A stretch of 64,000 bases of DNA from Strigops habroptila (taxonomy: Eukaryota; Chordata; Aves; Psittaciformes; Psittacidae), in the NCBI RefSeq assembly GCF_004027225.2, contig NC_044279.2:53406744-53470743 (forward strand), in the 5' to 3' direction. The position numbers and the translations under genes were made by a program. Positions 14,975 to 28,045 of this stretch are shown one piece after another (position 1 is the stretch's first letter; each line of letters opens with the position of its first letter). Below the pieces are notes generated by a model. That model did no database searches. It was not told where the DNA came from and saw nothing but the letters and a program-made list of their open reading frames with translations.

Positions 14975-15815
14975 ATGTGGACCGTCTCCAGAAGGAAACA
15001 GAAGAACTGCCTACCCTCGATTTGGAGAGCACTGAGGTTCTCAATGACTTCTTTGCCTCAGTCTTCACCAGCAAGTGCTCTGACCACGCCGCCCATGTCT
15101 TGGAAGACAGATGCAGGGACTGTGAGAATGAAGACTTTAGGCCCACTGTAGGAGAGGATCAGGTTGAAGATTATCTTAGGAACATAAATGTGCACAAGTC
15201 TATGGGACCTGATGAAATCCATCTGCGGGTCCTGAAGGAGCTGGTGAATGAAGTTGCTAAGCCACTGTCCATCATATTTGAAAAATCATGGCAGTCAGCT
15301 GAAGTTCCCGATGACTGGAAAAGGGGAAATATAACCAGAAAGTGGAAGATACAGGAAAATACAGACGAGTCAGTCTGACCTCTGTGCCTGGCAGGATCAC
15401 GGAACAGATTCTACTGGAAACCATGCTAAGGCACATGAAAAACAATAATGTAGTTGGTGAAAGCTAACATGGCTTCACTAAGGGGAAATTATGCCTGACC
15501 AATTTGGTGGCCTTCTACGATGGGGCTACAGAGCTGATGGATAGGGGCAGAGCAGCTGACACCATCTACCTGGACTTCTGCAAAGCGTTTGACACTGTCC
15601 CCCATGATATCCTTGTCTCTAAATTTGAGAGACATTAATTTGATGGATGGACCACTAGGTGGATAAAGAATTGGCTGGATGGCCGCACGCAAAGAGTTGT
15701 TGTCAGCGGCTCAATGTCCAACTGGAGACCAGTAACAAGTAGTGTCCATCAGGAGTCGGTGTTGGGACCGATCTTTTTCAACATCTTTGTCAGCAACATG
15801 GACAGAAAGATTGAG
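14975..15815 (+). pseudogene. CR1 ORF2 reverse transcriptase fragment, broken
   Basis: Residues of the CR1 RT domain are recognisable: an N-terminal part [14 protein letters not shown], then [19 protein letters not shown] and [20 protein letters not shown] in one open frame to 15378. Homology then shifts frame and continues with LTSVPG-, FTKG-, [15 protein letters not shown] and [14 protein letters not shown] stretches up to about 15815. At least one frameshift and several stops; it lacks the catalytic FADD segment, the endonuclease and the 3' UTR. LINE remnant without function. Confidence 0.88.
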
Positions 15816-16510
15816 ATCAAGTTAACCTAACTCTATCAAGTCCACCACTAAGCCATGTTCCAGAGCACCACCTTGTATTTCTGATACAAGCCAGGATGCA
15901 GTTTGCCTTCTTGGACACCTGGGCACACTGCCAGCTCATACTCAGTTGGATGAGTTGGCATCCTTACTAATAGGTCCTTTTCCACCAGGCAGCTTTCCAG
16001 CCACTGTTCTCCAAGCCTGTAGTGTTGCATGGGGTTGTTGTGACCCAAGTCCAGGACTCGGCACTTTGCCTTGTAGAATGTCATACAACTGACCTTGGAC
16101 CATAGATCCAGCCTGTCCAAATCCCTCTGCAGACCCTCCCTGTCCTTCAGCAGGTCAACACTCCCACCCAACTTGGTGTCATCTACAAACTCACTGAGCG
16201 TGCCCTCGATCCCCTTATCCAGGTCATTGATTAATATATTACACAGAACTGGCCCCAACACTGAGCCCTGGGGAACATCCGTTGTGACTGGCCACCAACT
16301 CCATCCACCACCACTCTTTGGGCTTGGCCATTCAGCAAGTTTTTTACCCAGTAAAGAGTATACCCATTCAATCCAGGAGCAGCCAGTTTCTCCAGGAGAA
16401 TCCCATGGGAAACAGTGTCAAAGACTTTACAAAAGTCTAGGTAAACAACATCCACAGCCTTTCCCTCATTCACTGAGTTTGTCATCTTGTAATAGAAGGA
16501 GATCATGTTG
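15816..16510 (-). pseudogene. CR1 ORF2 reverse transcriptase fragment, second subfamily, broken
   Basis: The minus strand reads [22 protein letters not shown], then [18 protein letters not shown], then, after a frameshift in the [10 protein letters not shown] region, [20 protein letters not shown] and [16 protein letters not shown]. The catalytic F-A-D-D is here F-V-D-D. Homology ends at a cysteine-rich part (..[11 protein letters not shown]) and jumps to a CR1 3' UTR at about 15,865, implying internal deletion. Confidence 0.88.
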
Positions 16511-16796
16511 GAACCAAGAAAACTGAGCAGGAAAGTTTTACAGCATCCTAAATTTTACATTTAACCATGCTCTGAACTAGACGAAACACAACTGGTCCAC
16601 CCTTCCCCTGAGACAGAGAATGAAATATTTCATTTTGTCAAGTTTGCTAGTATGTCCATGTAAATGAAAGTGGGTGCCATCAGCTTGAGGGAAATATTCA
16701 CTGTCCATTTCCTTTGAATTCTGACATTTTGAGCTCTGTAGAAAACACAGTAAAGCATTATTAGTGGAAGGGGGAACTGGGCACAGTTTCTTGAGT

Positions 16797-16861
16797 CAAG
16801 TTCAGTTGACTGAACTTGAGGACTCAGTTCAGTCCTGAGTCCTGAACTGGTCTCAAGTCAT
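16797..16861. repeat. Cluster of overlapping inverted repeats
   Basis: A perfect palindrome at 16797-16818 (10-base arms CAAGTTCAGT / ACTGAACTTG, 2-base centre) is followed by further nested arms: CAGTTCAG / CTGAACTG around TCCTGAGTC, and AGGACTCA / TGAGTCCT. All are built from the same CAGTTCAG and GACTCA words. Confidence 0.9.
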
Positions 16862-16872
16862 GCAGAACATCA

Positions 16873-17165
16873 GGGGAAAAAAAAAAAAAAAAGGAAAAAA
16901 TTAAAAGGGAAAGAAAAACAGGTATGAAAAAAAAGGGAAAGAATAAACAACAAAAACATGATAAAGTGGCGAAAGGGAGAATAAGGTGCATAAATGAATG
17001 ACGGGTGAAAAAAAGTGAGAAAAGACCTCGCTTTTGAAAAAGAAAGGGTGGAGGGAGGAGAGGAAGAAAGAAAGAGGGAAAAGGAAGAAAAGGGGCAGGG
17101 GAAAAGAAGGAGGAGGGGGGAGAAAAGGAAAAGAGGGAAAATGGAAGGAGGGAGAAAGACTGAGG
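16873..17165. repeat. Long purine-rich tract
   Basis: About 290 bases strongly biased to A and G on the plus strand. It starts with an A-run (16877-16894) and becomes a nearly uninterrupted GA tract at 17037-17159 (ggagggaggagaggaagaaa-type). The minus strand has a spurious Phe/Leu/Pro-rich 123-residue frame because of this bias. Confidence 0.92.
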
Positions 17166-20100
17166 AAGTGAATGCATGACTAGAGTTCTAGTCAAGACAT
17201 GACGTAAATCTGTACAGCTTTAGGTCTCACCTGTTTTAATGTTTGTGTGCTTCTTGTATTTCAAATGTATTTCTTTGTAGATCCTGACTGCTCTTTTCTC
17301 TAGTGCACCAGTTTCTTATCCTTTTAAAATAGGTACACATATTAAGGCATTGCCCTTATCAGTCACCAAGGAAAGGGAATTCTTCCTGCTGCGAAAGCAA
17401 GATGCCATTTTGATAGATTCTGCCTAGAATACAAATAGCATGTAGGCATCTTCTTCATTTTCCCTCAGTCAACTAAGCTCATGTATAGTTTTACCGGTGA
17501 AGGCCGGTCATGGGGAGGAGTCCTCATTTAGCCTTCCATGGTGTTGTAGAAGAAATCATTTCTTTCATCACATGTTTCTACAAAGTGTTGGCTTAGAATA
17601 TAAGCTGCCAGAAAATTTAGAATGAGTTCCTGTTAGCCCAGTACAACTAATTGCAAGCAAGAAAATATCTTTGTATTTTCATTATATATTTATATTGCTA
17701 GATCTCACTTAAATTCTACCTTAAGACTGTTTTTGAGACTCAGGTGTTGCATGAGCCTCATTCCACCTTACAGCATAGATATTAATTCCTTTCTTAGTGC
17801 TAACAGTTCAATTTACTCCGTTTTAAATATATTATTTATAAAATGGTTTCCTTCATATATTTATCTTCATAAACACATGCAAATGCACACACATTTATAA
17901 CTTTAGCAAATGACACATATTAAAGGAAATATGTATTGATTAATTTTTAAGTGGGTCCACAAAGCAGAGTTTCAAGAGCAATTAATTGATGCAAAGATTA
18001 AGACTTGAGAAGACAAAAGCAGAATTCAGAAAAGGTGTGTCAAAAAGGAATAAATAAAATAATTCTCACAGACTTTCGTGTGGGTGGACCATGGCCAGAG
18101 GCACCCCATTTCCACCTCCTCCTCCTCCAAAAAAAATCTCTTCTGAAAGCAAATAAATACCTTAACAGAAATCAAGAGTCAGCATGTATCCAGTGACCTA
18201 GCATAAAATTTTAGCAATGGCATGGTTGAAAAAGACCATCACATACCGGTTTACTTTTCCTCTTAATCAAGTTTGGTAAATTTTGTTTAAACTGTGCAAA
18301 TGTTAAAAGATGTTGTAATTGGCATTTAAAGAAGATTATTCATAAATTAACCATATAAAGACATGGGATGATGGGAAAGAGGCAGAGAAATGAGAACAGT
18401 ACAAAGTACTGCACTAAGACCTAAGGTTTACTATCTTCCAATCCTATTAATTTTCTTTTGTTCAAAGTGTGGGGAACAATGATCATACCAAAAATAAATG
18501 AAGCTAGCAACTGTCATGTACTGTTGTGCTGAAATGGTCACGGCAACATTCACTGCAACCCTATAATTCCTTATTGTACTGAGAAGGCATAAAATGATAG
18601 TGCATACTTGGCATAATTATGACAATTGTGTTTCTTTAGTCAAGTATTAATTCTGAGGCTTTTCATAAGTCTTTTTTTCGTCTTCTTTGTTTTATTGAAC
18701 AGTGAGTAATATCCCAGACCATACAAATCCTCTGTCTCCATCACCTCTTTAGATCAAGATTTCTGTTGGGACACAGTTTATATTTAGCAATAATAATGTG
18801 TATAGTCACAGGAATCCATGAATGAACATGGGCAGACAAAGTTTTCTCTTGCAATCATGCTTGCCTGGGCAAAGAACCTGAATGTAATAGAGCTACATAA
18901 AATTCTTGTGCTACATGTTGCTTTAAAGTCAGGGTTTTTTCAGCATAGAGAAGATGGCATGCATAGATAGATATTTTCAAACATACTCTCATTAAGACAC
19001 CAAAAGTTAGTTGGAAATGGTTTCCCTCCCCTTACTCACCATCTGTTATCACAGCATTTCCATAACCTAAACCCCAGCAGACTGAGTATTGCTGGAAAGT
19101 TGCCCTGTCCTTGAAGGTGTAGATTTTACTCCCTGCCAAATAAAATAAATAAAAACCAAAACAATAAAAGCAGCTTCGGACCTCACCCTGTACATCTGGA
19201 TTGAGGATATTGGCAGATACTTCATAGGGATGCAGAGCACCGGTAGCCTGCTATTATTTTCACAACTGGAATTGCAGACCCTAATTTGGAGTAATAGTGT
19301 AATGCCGTAAAGGCAAATGCTTATTTGGGTTTGGTTACAGCACTTCAGCTTTCACAACATGTGACCCCACCCACACAGATACAGTTTCATCTTACAAAAA
19401 TGGGGATAAGCCCTATTACCTGCATAATTGTGTCTGTAGACATCTGCATGGCTTACATTTCCAGATTATGTTCTGGCAACAGTCCTTCTAGACAAAGCCC
19501 TGTTCCCTTCAAGGCTTAACTGTAACTTCAGCAATTTGCTTGTCATCTCTCTGCTTAGACAGTCCACCTTCTAAGACCAGCTCTTTTCCTTGGTTCACTC
19601 CTCTGTGGCCCCAAGTCCCTTTCAGTATTTTGCTTCAGTACCCTCCCCAATGGCCTCCAACCCTCCAGTGCTAACTCATTCTACAGTAACGGCAGACTGC
19701 ACAGTCCTCTGGTATGAGGATCATGTTTAATATGGCAAAGCAAACCCTTCTGATCTCACCATCACTTTCTTAACAAGGCGCCCTTTAACAGTTGAAAAAC
19801 ATGCTAACATTAAAAGCAAACAAACAAATATCTTCCTTGAAATTTTACTAGGTCACTTAGTGGTGGTGACAGATGGCAGATTGACAGCACTGGAGAAGAG
19901 AGTTTTCAGTGACGCATGAACAGGTTCTGGTTAGGCACTAACCTTTCTGCCTCCTGTGCCACCCCCCCAGACCTCCCCTCATGAATACAACATGGTGCTC
20001 CATCACCTGGACAGACCACCTTGAAGGACAGTGTAATCCCCATGCCAGATTAATGGTTAGGTTCCGAGCTGACACTGCCAAGAGAGGTGCCAGTCCTGAT

Positions 20101-23100
20101 GGTCTTTGTAATGTAGATACCTGTCACCCACTGAGACCCAGGCTGAGAGACCATCAATTCATAAATTTATTCTATTTATTTTATGACATCACATCAATTA
20201 AACTTCTATTCCGAAACCTCAGGTTGTAGCTGAAAATACCTCCAGGCAATATCTTCACATTTACATTAAAAAAATATCTCACTTCATCTGGCTTCTTCTG
20301 TTCCTCCTTCCCCCTCATTGTAGCTCAGAAATGACACACAACAGTGAAGGAATATAGAAACAAACTTAAAATCACCATTTTAGACATTATCCCAGCAGGT
20401 GTGCATGTTTTACTTGGAATTTATGTGAAGTAGTAAATATTGCTAACTTAGCTCTGCCCATCTTGCTGCAAACACTTTCTGGCCAACTTGTATGTAGCAT
20501 CTCTTTGCCACTGGTGGTAGTGGACATGGCTATCAGAACCCACTATGGCAGACCTGAAAGAGCTAATACTTTCTAGTATTGCCCCCCTGTAATGCTTGAA
20601 TATTGTCATAAAAGCCTTTATATTTTATCTGGTTGACTGCGTATTAGCAATCAGCAGAACAAGTATTTTGGTAAAGTATTAGTTTGGGTCCCTTTCTGTT
20701 CAGATGCAAATCACTTGGCCTAAATAAGCAGTCTGCCACTGCTGAATTTCATTACTCTTTTCCTGTCATTAAATTAGATGAGATCAATAAATAGAGATGG
20801 AAAGACAGTTGGCCAGATTCAGCACTCTGGTGAAACTCATCCCCAAATGAAAGAGTGAAGAGAGCCTGGTCATTCACTGTATGTACTATGAGGTCTTTTT
20901 TGTTCATTGTGGAACAAGATATGGGTGGATTTCTTCATCTCTTTTCTTAGCTTCATTTTTCCCACACAGGTATCCCTGACAGGCACATGGCAGGAAGTAC
21001 ACCTAGACACCAGCCAGGTTTTTAAATAAATGAGGAGAGAATCCAGTCACACAGAAAAAGCAAGGCAAATTAATGACATTTCAATGAAACATGATAGTCA
21101 CTCTGTCCTAATAAGGCCAGAGAGGAGAAAACATTCACAAAGAGAAGCACCAAGCAGCCTACACAGACTTCGAAGCTATTTTCTTTGCAAGGGTATCCTA
21201 TTCCACACACCCCACTAGTGCCTATTCTTTGAAGGTACTGTCCCCCGTGTCCCTGTCTTCCCACTTTCCTCCCCAAGATTAGACAGTTTGGTTAAGCAAA
21301 GTGAGTGTGTGAGAAAAGCTGAAAGAGAAATACAAATCAGACTGCAATTGACACTTTGCCCTGAATCTGATCCTATAGTGCCTGGGTATGGTGAGACAGA
21401 AGAGACTACTATTGTAGTGGGAGCTGGCACCAGCCTCTATATGTAAGTTGCCTAATGCTTTCCATTATAACATTACTGCAATCAATTTTTGAATAATGTT
21501 AACACCTCTATTGTTTGTCTTTGAAATCTGGCAGAAGTGGGGATTGCCTTAGGGCCAGTGTCATGCCTTTCGCTGGTACTGTTAATAAATTCAGATTTGG
21601 ACAAGTAATAGAGGTGTTGAAAATAATTTTTTTACTGTATTTTCCACAACCTGGAGTTATTTTGGCAGCTGGCTAAAACCCCCAGGAATTTGATGCTTCT
21701 GCCTTCATGCTGCACCTACAACATCTCCATGAATGTCTAAGTCTTGGGCTGGTCCAGACAAAACGGCTCTGCCAGTCCATCAGGTGTAAACGGAATTACA
21801 ATGGCTAGTGTGGGAGTATGGTATGGTGGCAGCTACATCAGGAAATGAGAAAGGAAGAACAAGTCACTGCAATGAGAGATCTGGAGTGTGGGAGCAGTTG
21901 ACGAAGAAAAGAGAGAGAAATGAAAGGAAGAGGGATTCTTATGGGAGAAGATGTGATGAAGACATCACTTCAAAGGAAAATTAACTCAAAGAAATAGGAC
22001 CTACTACACATCTCCCTCAAATGCTCACCCAGTTCACACAGAGAATTACTTTTTAAAAGAACTGAATAACCTGTTTCTGTTTGATGACACTCAGATGGAA
22101 ACTGCTTGTGGTTTTATGTCTGGAGGTCAAATTTTATCAATGGAGAACAATAAATGACTGAGTAGATTTTTTTTTTGGTTACATTTATTAATTAAAAGCC
22201 TACACCTAATGTGAAATTACATACATAATAATAGAAAGCTGTTATTTTAGTTGCCATATGAAGGTTTCCAAAGGCAGAGAAATAACAAATTCACAATTGC
22301 TTTCTGTAAACCTATGTATTGCAGATTTTATGATAGGAAAGCATTTATATCTTTTACACGAACCCTGTGTCAATCTGGAAAACAAATTAGGTCCTAGTCA
22401 CCCTGATGATGTGGCAACTTAACCTGATACACCAAACAAATTTGGACCTAATAAAAAAAAAGAAAAGAGAAAATACAAAAAGGGAATAGAGCATATCTCC
22501 TTAGATCACATATGTGGTCATAGTTCCCTTCATTGGCATTCATTTTTGTGCTTAAAGGTAGACCCCAAAGCAGCAACAGGGAGTGATGGGGAGGAAGAGA
22601 GGAGCACAAGGTTTCTAGAGAGCAGTGAACTGTGAGGCAGTCACATTGCTGATGGAAGGTGGAGGCAATGGCAAACCCTCAAGGCATCATGAACTAAGCA
22701 CAACTCGACACTTCAGAAAATGGGAAGCAGGGTTGGAATCTGGCCTGCTCTGAACTAGGCAGAACTGTTGCTTTTAGCTCAATTAGCCAGGTAGCTGAGC
22801 ATCTTAACACAGCCCTGGAGACTCACATCACCTTCAGCCTACATGCAGTTTTCTAGCTTTTGTCTTCCCAACATCCAAACAAGCACTGTGGTTGTGCTTA
22901 GAGTGCTCCCAGGCCCAGCACTCTGGCATGCACTGCTTGTCTGCAACTGTCTTCAAAATTCAGGAGCTCCAGGACTTCCACTGTATTTTTCCCACTGCAG
23001 AGTCACTTATGGAGTTGTTATAACAGAAGTTATAGTAATTGAGTGTAACATCTGGCTTAGCTAAGATTTCTAGATATGATGATAGCCTGCAGTAAGATTT

Positions 23101-23559
23101 TGCAGTTGTTCAGCATGGGTTGAACACAAAGCATTCCAACAAGGCAGAAGTAACAGTGGCCTGCTTTGGCACAGGAGAGGAAAACTCTATTCCTATGGTT
23201 TCCATGTCACCTTTAGACCCACTTGTATAAAAAGCTCAGACTCAGAATGCTGCATGAGCACAGACTCAAACAAACCTTGTGAGGCCTTCTGAGCTTCCTT
23301 GGTTTAACAAAAGGGAAGAATTCTGCAAATAAGAATGTGGAAATTAATAATTCGCATTACGGCTCAGACTATTAGAATTACCTCTGGGATTACTGTTTAC
23401 TCATTTCCCAGCAATGCTTACATATTAGTTATTTCAAGGCAATGCTCCAAACTTTTTTTTCCAAAGGGCCATGTTAATATAACCTTCCTGAAATACTCTT
23501 TTAGTCATTATACGCCAAAGGCTGCACAAATATTTGACAATGTAGAGGTAAATTCTTTT
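17166..23559. other. Intergenic, nothing recognised
   Basis: AT-rich noncoding DNA. Slightly GC-richer patches at 19,520-19,720 and 19,940-20,150 contain only short open frames with no recognisable domain. Confidence 0.75.
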
Positions 23560-24690
23560 CACAGAATCATAGAATGGTTTGGGTGGATAGTCCCAACCCC
23601 ACTGCCATAGGCAGGGACACCTTCCACTAGGCAAAATTGCTCAAAGCCCTGTCCAACCTGGCCTTGAGCACCGCCAGGTATGGGGCAAACCACAGTTTCT
23701 CTGGGCAACTTGTGCCAGTGTCTCACCACCCTCCTAGTGAAGAATTTCTTCCCGGTATCTGACCTAAATCTCCCCTCTTTCAATTTAAAGCCATTCGCTC
23801 TTGTCCTGTCACTACATACCCATGTATGTTTCCCCTTTTTCAGTCAGTGGGAACTTCACCAGACTGCCACAGCTTCTTAAATATGATGGGTAGTGTCTTA
23901 GACACTTTAGCTACTGGTTGCCTCAGGACCAGCAGATGCACCTCATTAGGTCCTATGGACTTGTGCATATTCAGGTTCCTTAGATGTTCTTAAAGTTGAT
24001 CTTCTATAGTGGGTGCTTCTTCACTCGTATGTGTTTGCATAGAGGCATTTAATTTGGGCCCCCAGTGAAGACAACTTATGGGCTGGAGTGGCAGGAATTC
24101 CTTTGTACTACTCTTCAGGTGCTTTCCTGCTGACCTGTGATCCCTCTCCAGGTTCTGGGATCTCCCACTGGCATCAAACTGTTAGGAGTGGGATGGGTTC
24201 CCCTGGCAACTTTAGTTTAAAGCCCTCTTCACCAGCTTGACAACCCTATGACTGAAGATGCTCTTCTCTTTCTCTTACAGGTGGACCCCATAGGCCCACA
24301 GCAGACTAGGTTTCTCAAAGTGAGTCCGTGGTCTAAGTAGCTGAACCCCTGGCTATAGTATCAGTCCTGCAACCATTTGTTGATTCACCAGATTTGACTG
24401 ACCCTTTCAAACCCCTTTCCCTTTGACCAGGAGGATTGATGAGAAAGCTCCCTGTGCTCCAATATCACTTACCACCACTCCCAGGGCTCTGTAATCCATC
24501 TTGGTACTCCTCAGACTGCTTCTGGATGTATCACTGATGCCCACATGAAACAACAGTAGCAAATAACAATGGACTGTACAAGGCTTGTTAGTCTCTCAGT
24601 GACATCCCTGATATGAGCCCCTGGTAAGCAGTACACCTCTCTAGAGAGGGCAGAAAATGTGTGCCTCTGTGCTACATGAAATTCCACAGT
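23560..24690 (-). mobile_element. Internally deleted CR1 LINE with ORF1, RT and 3' UTR remnants
   Basis: Read on the minus strand from 24690: an ORF1 stretch with an esterase-type LLLFHVGISDT-like motif and GAQGAFSSIL (near 24,430-24,560), ORF1 tail to about 24,060, then an abrupt jump to RT sequence ([32 protein letters not shown], about 23,840-24,010). A second jump leads to the terminal ORF2/3' UTR (GDRTRAN-like, [13 protein letters not shown], 23,560-23,820), and the element ends at the ATTCTATGATTCTGTG repeat. Two large internal deletions, many stops. ORF1 is rarely kept in CR1 copies, because most are 5'-truncated to a few hundred bases. Confidence 0.85.
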
Positions 24691-26619
24691 GTTTGTAAGT
24701 AGACTAGGAGAAAATAATGTTCATGTCCCACTCAGAGTTGTCTTAAGGTGTTGCATTTTAATTGCATTGCAGCTTTGATGAGCGTTTTTTTCTTTGTGTT
24801 TTTCTGTGTATTCTCTTGGAATATTACCAAGCACTATTTTCAACACTATGCCACGCTGTATTGAAAAAATTTCCTATTCCATCCCATTTTAAGAAAGAGT
24901 AAAGTAATAGTATCTGAGACAGAGCCTTCAAAGCTAATGGAAGTCATTCCTTGGGCTTTAGATTATACTAATGTTAAGATTTATATTTTAAGTCTGTACA
25001 GTATTTTGAAAGGGTATTCTGGAAAGAGGAAAAATCATGGCAAGGTGTAACTGTTCCTACGGGATAAATTGTTATTCATTAATAGAATATATAATGTAAT
25101 TCTTAAAAGATTGTGTACAACAAAATAAAAGAAACCCCAAACCCACCAAATCCAAAACTAAAAGAAACAATTTGTTAAAATACACATTAATCACAGTTTC
25201 ACAACTTAACAAATGAGTAATTTTTACGATTTTAAATTAATTCTATCCATTTAGCAGTCAGAGCCTAGTGGGAGAACTGAATCAGTTATGACATGGAAAT
25301 AACGCTCATATAAACACATTTAGCTTTAGGGAAAACACTTGTTCATCTCTGCATTAAAGGTAGAATGATTAATACTTTAGCTATTGTTTTAATACCTAAA
25401 GGGCGACGACTACTATTTTCCCATTAAATGTTAGTACTGACTCAGCGTGCGGTTATATGAGGTGTTCCTCTTTGAATGTGTCAACTGAAAAGAGAGCCTC
25501 CTGTAATTGCAATGCAACTCTGAAGTTGGACTAGATGGAAAGAGGCATGTAGTCAGAACCTGATAATGTCAGCAAAAATCTTCCTGGTTTTTTTCCTATC
25601 AGTCTGCCTTCCCTTTAAATGTCAGTTTTTGTTTAAGATTTTATTATTTAATCATACATTATAGTCACAACTGTTAATCTTCTCTCTCACCAGTACTATA
25701 TACTGCTAGGTGTGTGGTATTCTGGGGGAAACCAGAAAAATCTCACCATGAATGCTTTCTAGGTGCAGATGTGCAGTTTACAGAAGTACAGTTTAGCATT
25801 TTGGACAGTGAAAGCTAAAGTTCATTTAAAGTGGATTTATTGAGAGAAAGGAGGCAAAGGGAAAGGACTTTCAGCTCCCTCCAGTACACATTGGTTGGTG
25901 TGGTAAATGTTTCCCTACCACAAGATGCAGTCCCAGACATGAGGTTTCATAACCCCTTGCCAACTCTTCCTCACTAACCAGATCAGTCCCAAATCCTTCT
26001 ATACACATTTTTAATCTTGGATTTTCAGTTACTTCAAATTTTCCCAAACCAATTCACTTTGGGATGAAACACCCTCTGCCCACTTTCTACCAGAAGGCGA
26101 TTTCTTCTTTAGCTTAATTGTAGCTGAGCAAGTCTCATTTATGTGTATCTGCACTCTCAACTCACACGCTTTCCCCATGTTCCAAGTAAGGTCTTGCACT
26201 TGTGTAGCTAGAAATCACAATCAAAGCAGTAACTTTTGCATGTGCATATATGTAAATGTTCCCGCACTTCCTATCAACATGAAGAATGCTACCAGATAAC
26301 ACTACAATTTTCATGGGACACCTCAAGTAAATGGTGTAACTGATATGCACCTTAACAGTGCCAGGAATAAAAGAATACCATAAAATAGGGGTGGAAGGGG
26401 CAGCTAAAAAGAGATAGGAGAGAGAATGAATGTAGTCCAGGACTGTAAGGCACTCAGTACCAAACAACAACTCTGTTGAGCAATATGTGAATTTATGTCA
26501 GGTTCTCAAAAGTGAACATAAACACTGTACCTCAGTTGTTTACCTTAATGAGGATCTCCCTGCACAAAAGAGCTTCCTGTTACTGCCCAGACTTACTGCT
26601 GTTTGCAAATAGAAAGGTC

Positions 26620-26775
26620 TAGATATGCATACACATATATACCAATATAGGCATATGTACAAATGCATATGTATACTATATACATGTAAAATACATATTA
26701 ACCGTATTTTTTCTGTTACATATAGAGCACAACCTATCTAGACATATGTGTATGTATATATGAATAATCACATAT
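26620..26775. repeat. Degenerate (ATAC/TATG) low-complexity region
   Basis: Repeated catatgtat / acatatat words over about 150 bases with no clear unit. Old microsatellite. Confidence 0.7.
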
Positions 26776-27029
26776 TCTTTTTTTATATAGTGATCCCATA
26801 AATTCAGAGGATTAGGACTGAGCAACCTGAAATATAGCACTTCAATCCATGCCCAGATCTCCCTGTGATAAGTAGGCTCCTCGAAAAAGTTGAGCTGTTC
26901 CCCAGGAAGAGACAGCTTAAATTGCTGAATATGGCTTTTTTTTTCTCTAGCCAGACCACAAAACCCTTTCTCAAGAAAGAATGATCTCATATCTTACTAA
27001 CACAAGCACAACGTGAATGAGCTCACACA

Positions 27030-27058
27030 CACCCCAGCACACACACACACACACATAC
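27030..27058. repeat. (CA)n microsatellite
   Basis: CACACACACC..CACACACACACACACA type run, slightly interrupted. Simple repeat. Confidence 0.85.
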
Positions 27059-27714
27059 TAGCACACGTATACAAATGCAACCAAACAGCCAAGCAAAACC
27101 TAAGAGACAGACTTTTAGGAACAGGACTTCCAAGGAAAGGTAACTAAATATGGATTTTGGAATCTTAAGTTCTATTCTAAAGTTAATGTCTGATAATAGT
27201 TCTTCAAGAGGTCTCAAAATTACATAAAGAATTTACAGACTTGTTCTATACTATTTTTTTCCTTCTCTTGTTTGAATCTAACAGACAAAATCTGTTAAAA
27301 AAATATGGATCTAAAAATCCATATTTGTCATCTCTTTGAGTTGCTTAGAGGGAAAAGCTATTCAATATTTTCTTTTAAAATGCTCCAGTAGAACAGAATA
27401 CGGAGAAACCATCCAGGACAAGAAGCATGAAAGTTGCATATAAAAGCTGCAGAACAACAATGAGTAACTGGACATTACTGTGGAAATGAAACACTATAAG
27501 CATGTGAGGGAAAAGCAATCTGAGTTCTGCGTATTCTTACATGGTGTGTTTGCGCTCTTTTGAGTAATTCCCTAATTCTTATTGTCCTTTGCTGGTAATG
27601 ATACAGTAGAAGTGGAAAAGATACAGACCGTAACTGTTCTGAGAAAAACAAATTAAGGAAAGGCTTGCACAGAAGGAGAAGCAAAATGGACTACAACTTC
27701 CCTGCTGGAAAAAG

Positions 27715-28045
27715 AGATGACAGAGGAGAAATATAATAGGGTATAAAAAATTATGAATGGCAAAGAAAAGATGAGCAGAAAATTATTATACCCTATTTAT
27801 CATAACATAAAAAATTAGGGAGAATTCAGTTCCCTCCACATTAAAAACAAACAGAAGGAAGTACTTTTTTGCACAACATAATAATTAAATTGTGGAAACC
27901 TGCCGCATGATGTTGTGGAGGCCAGCACTGTAACCAGGGTCAAAAAAGGTTTTAGTAAAACTCAGGAAGAAGTCTATTGGTGGCTATTCAAAATGATGGC
28001 ACAAGGCATCTGCCAGTCACTTTCTAAATCAGCTATTACTGAGAG
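27715..28045 (+). mobile_element. Ancient CR1/L3-like LINE 3' region
   Basis: Plus-strand blocks such as AAACAAACAGAAGGAAGTAC, TAATTAAATTGTGGAAACC, GATGTTGTGGAGGCCAGCA and GAAGTCTATTGGTGGCTATT follow the order of the conserved 3' part of old amniote CR1/L3 elements. Diverged and broken; no open frame. Confidence 0.7.

Larger units (their letters stand above)
14932..16510. mobile_element. Composite of CR1 LINE pieces in opposite orientations
   Basis: Three parts are visible. At 14932-14970 is the minus-strand CR1 3' terminus (reverse complement of aggtcctttccaacctaaat). At 14975-15815 is a plus-strand ORF2 reverse-transcriptase segment. At 15816-16510 is a minus-strand RT segment, of a different CR1 subfamily, that ends in its own 3' UTR piece (gtggtggacttgatagagtt). 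The plus-strand piece interrupts the minus-strand 3' UTR, or was inverted. All frames are broken. Confidence 0.85.
24691..27714. other. Intergenic, nothing recognised except simple repeats
   Basis: AT-rich; holds the low-complexity tracts at 26.6 and 27.0 kb. No gene seen. Confidence 0.75.

Noticed and set aside
16095..16526. 143-codon plus-strand frame
   Set aside because: Antisense shadow of the minus-strand CR1 reverse transcriptase remnant.
16824..17195. 123-codon minus-strand Phe/Leu/Pro/Ser-rich frame, looking like a membrane protein
   Set aside because: It is the complement of the purine tract; hydrophobic codons arise from the T/C bias alone.
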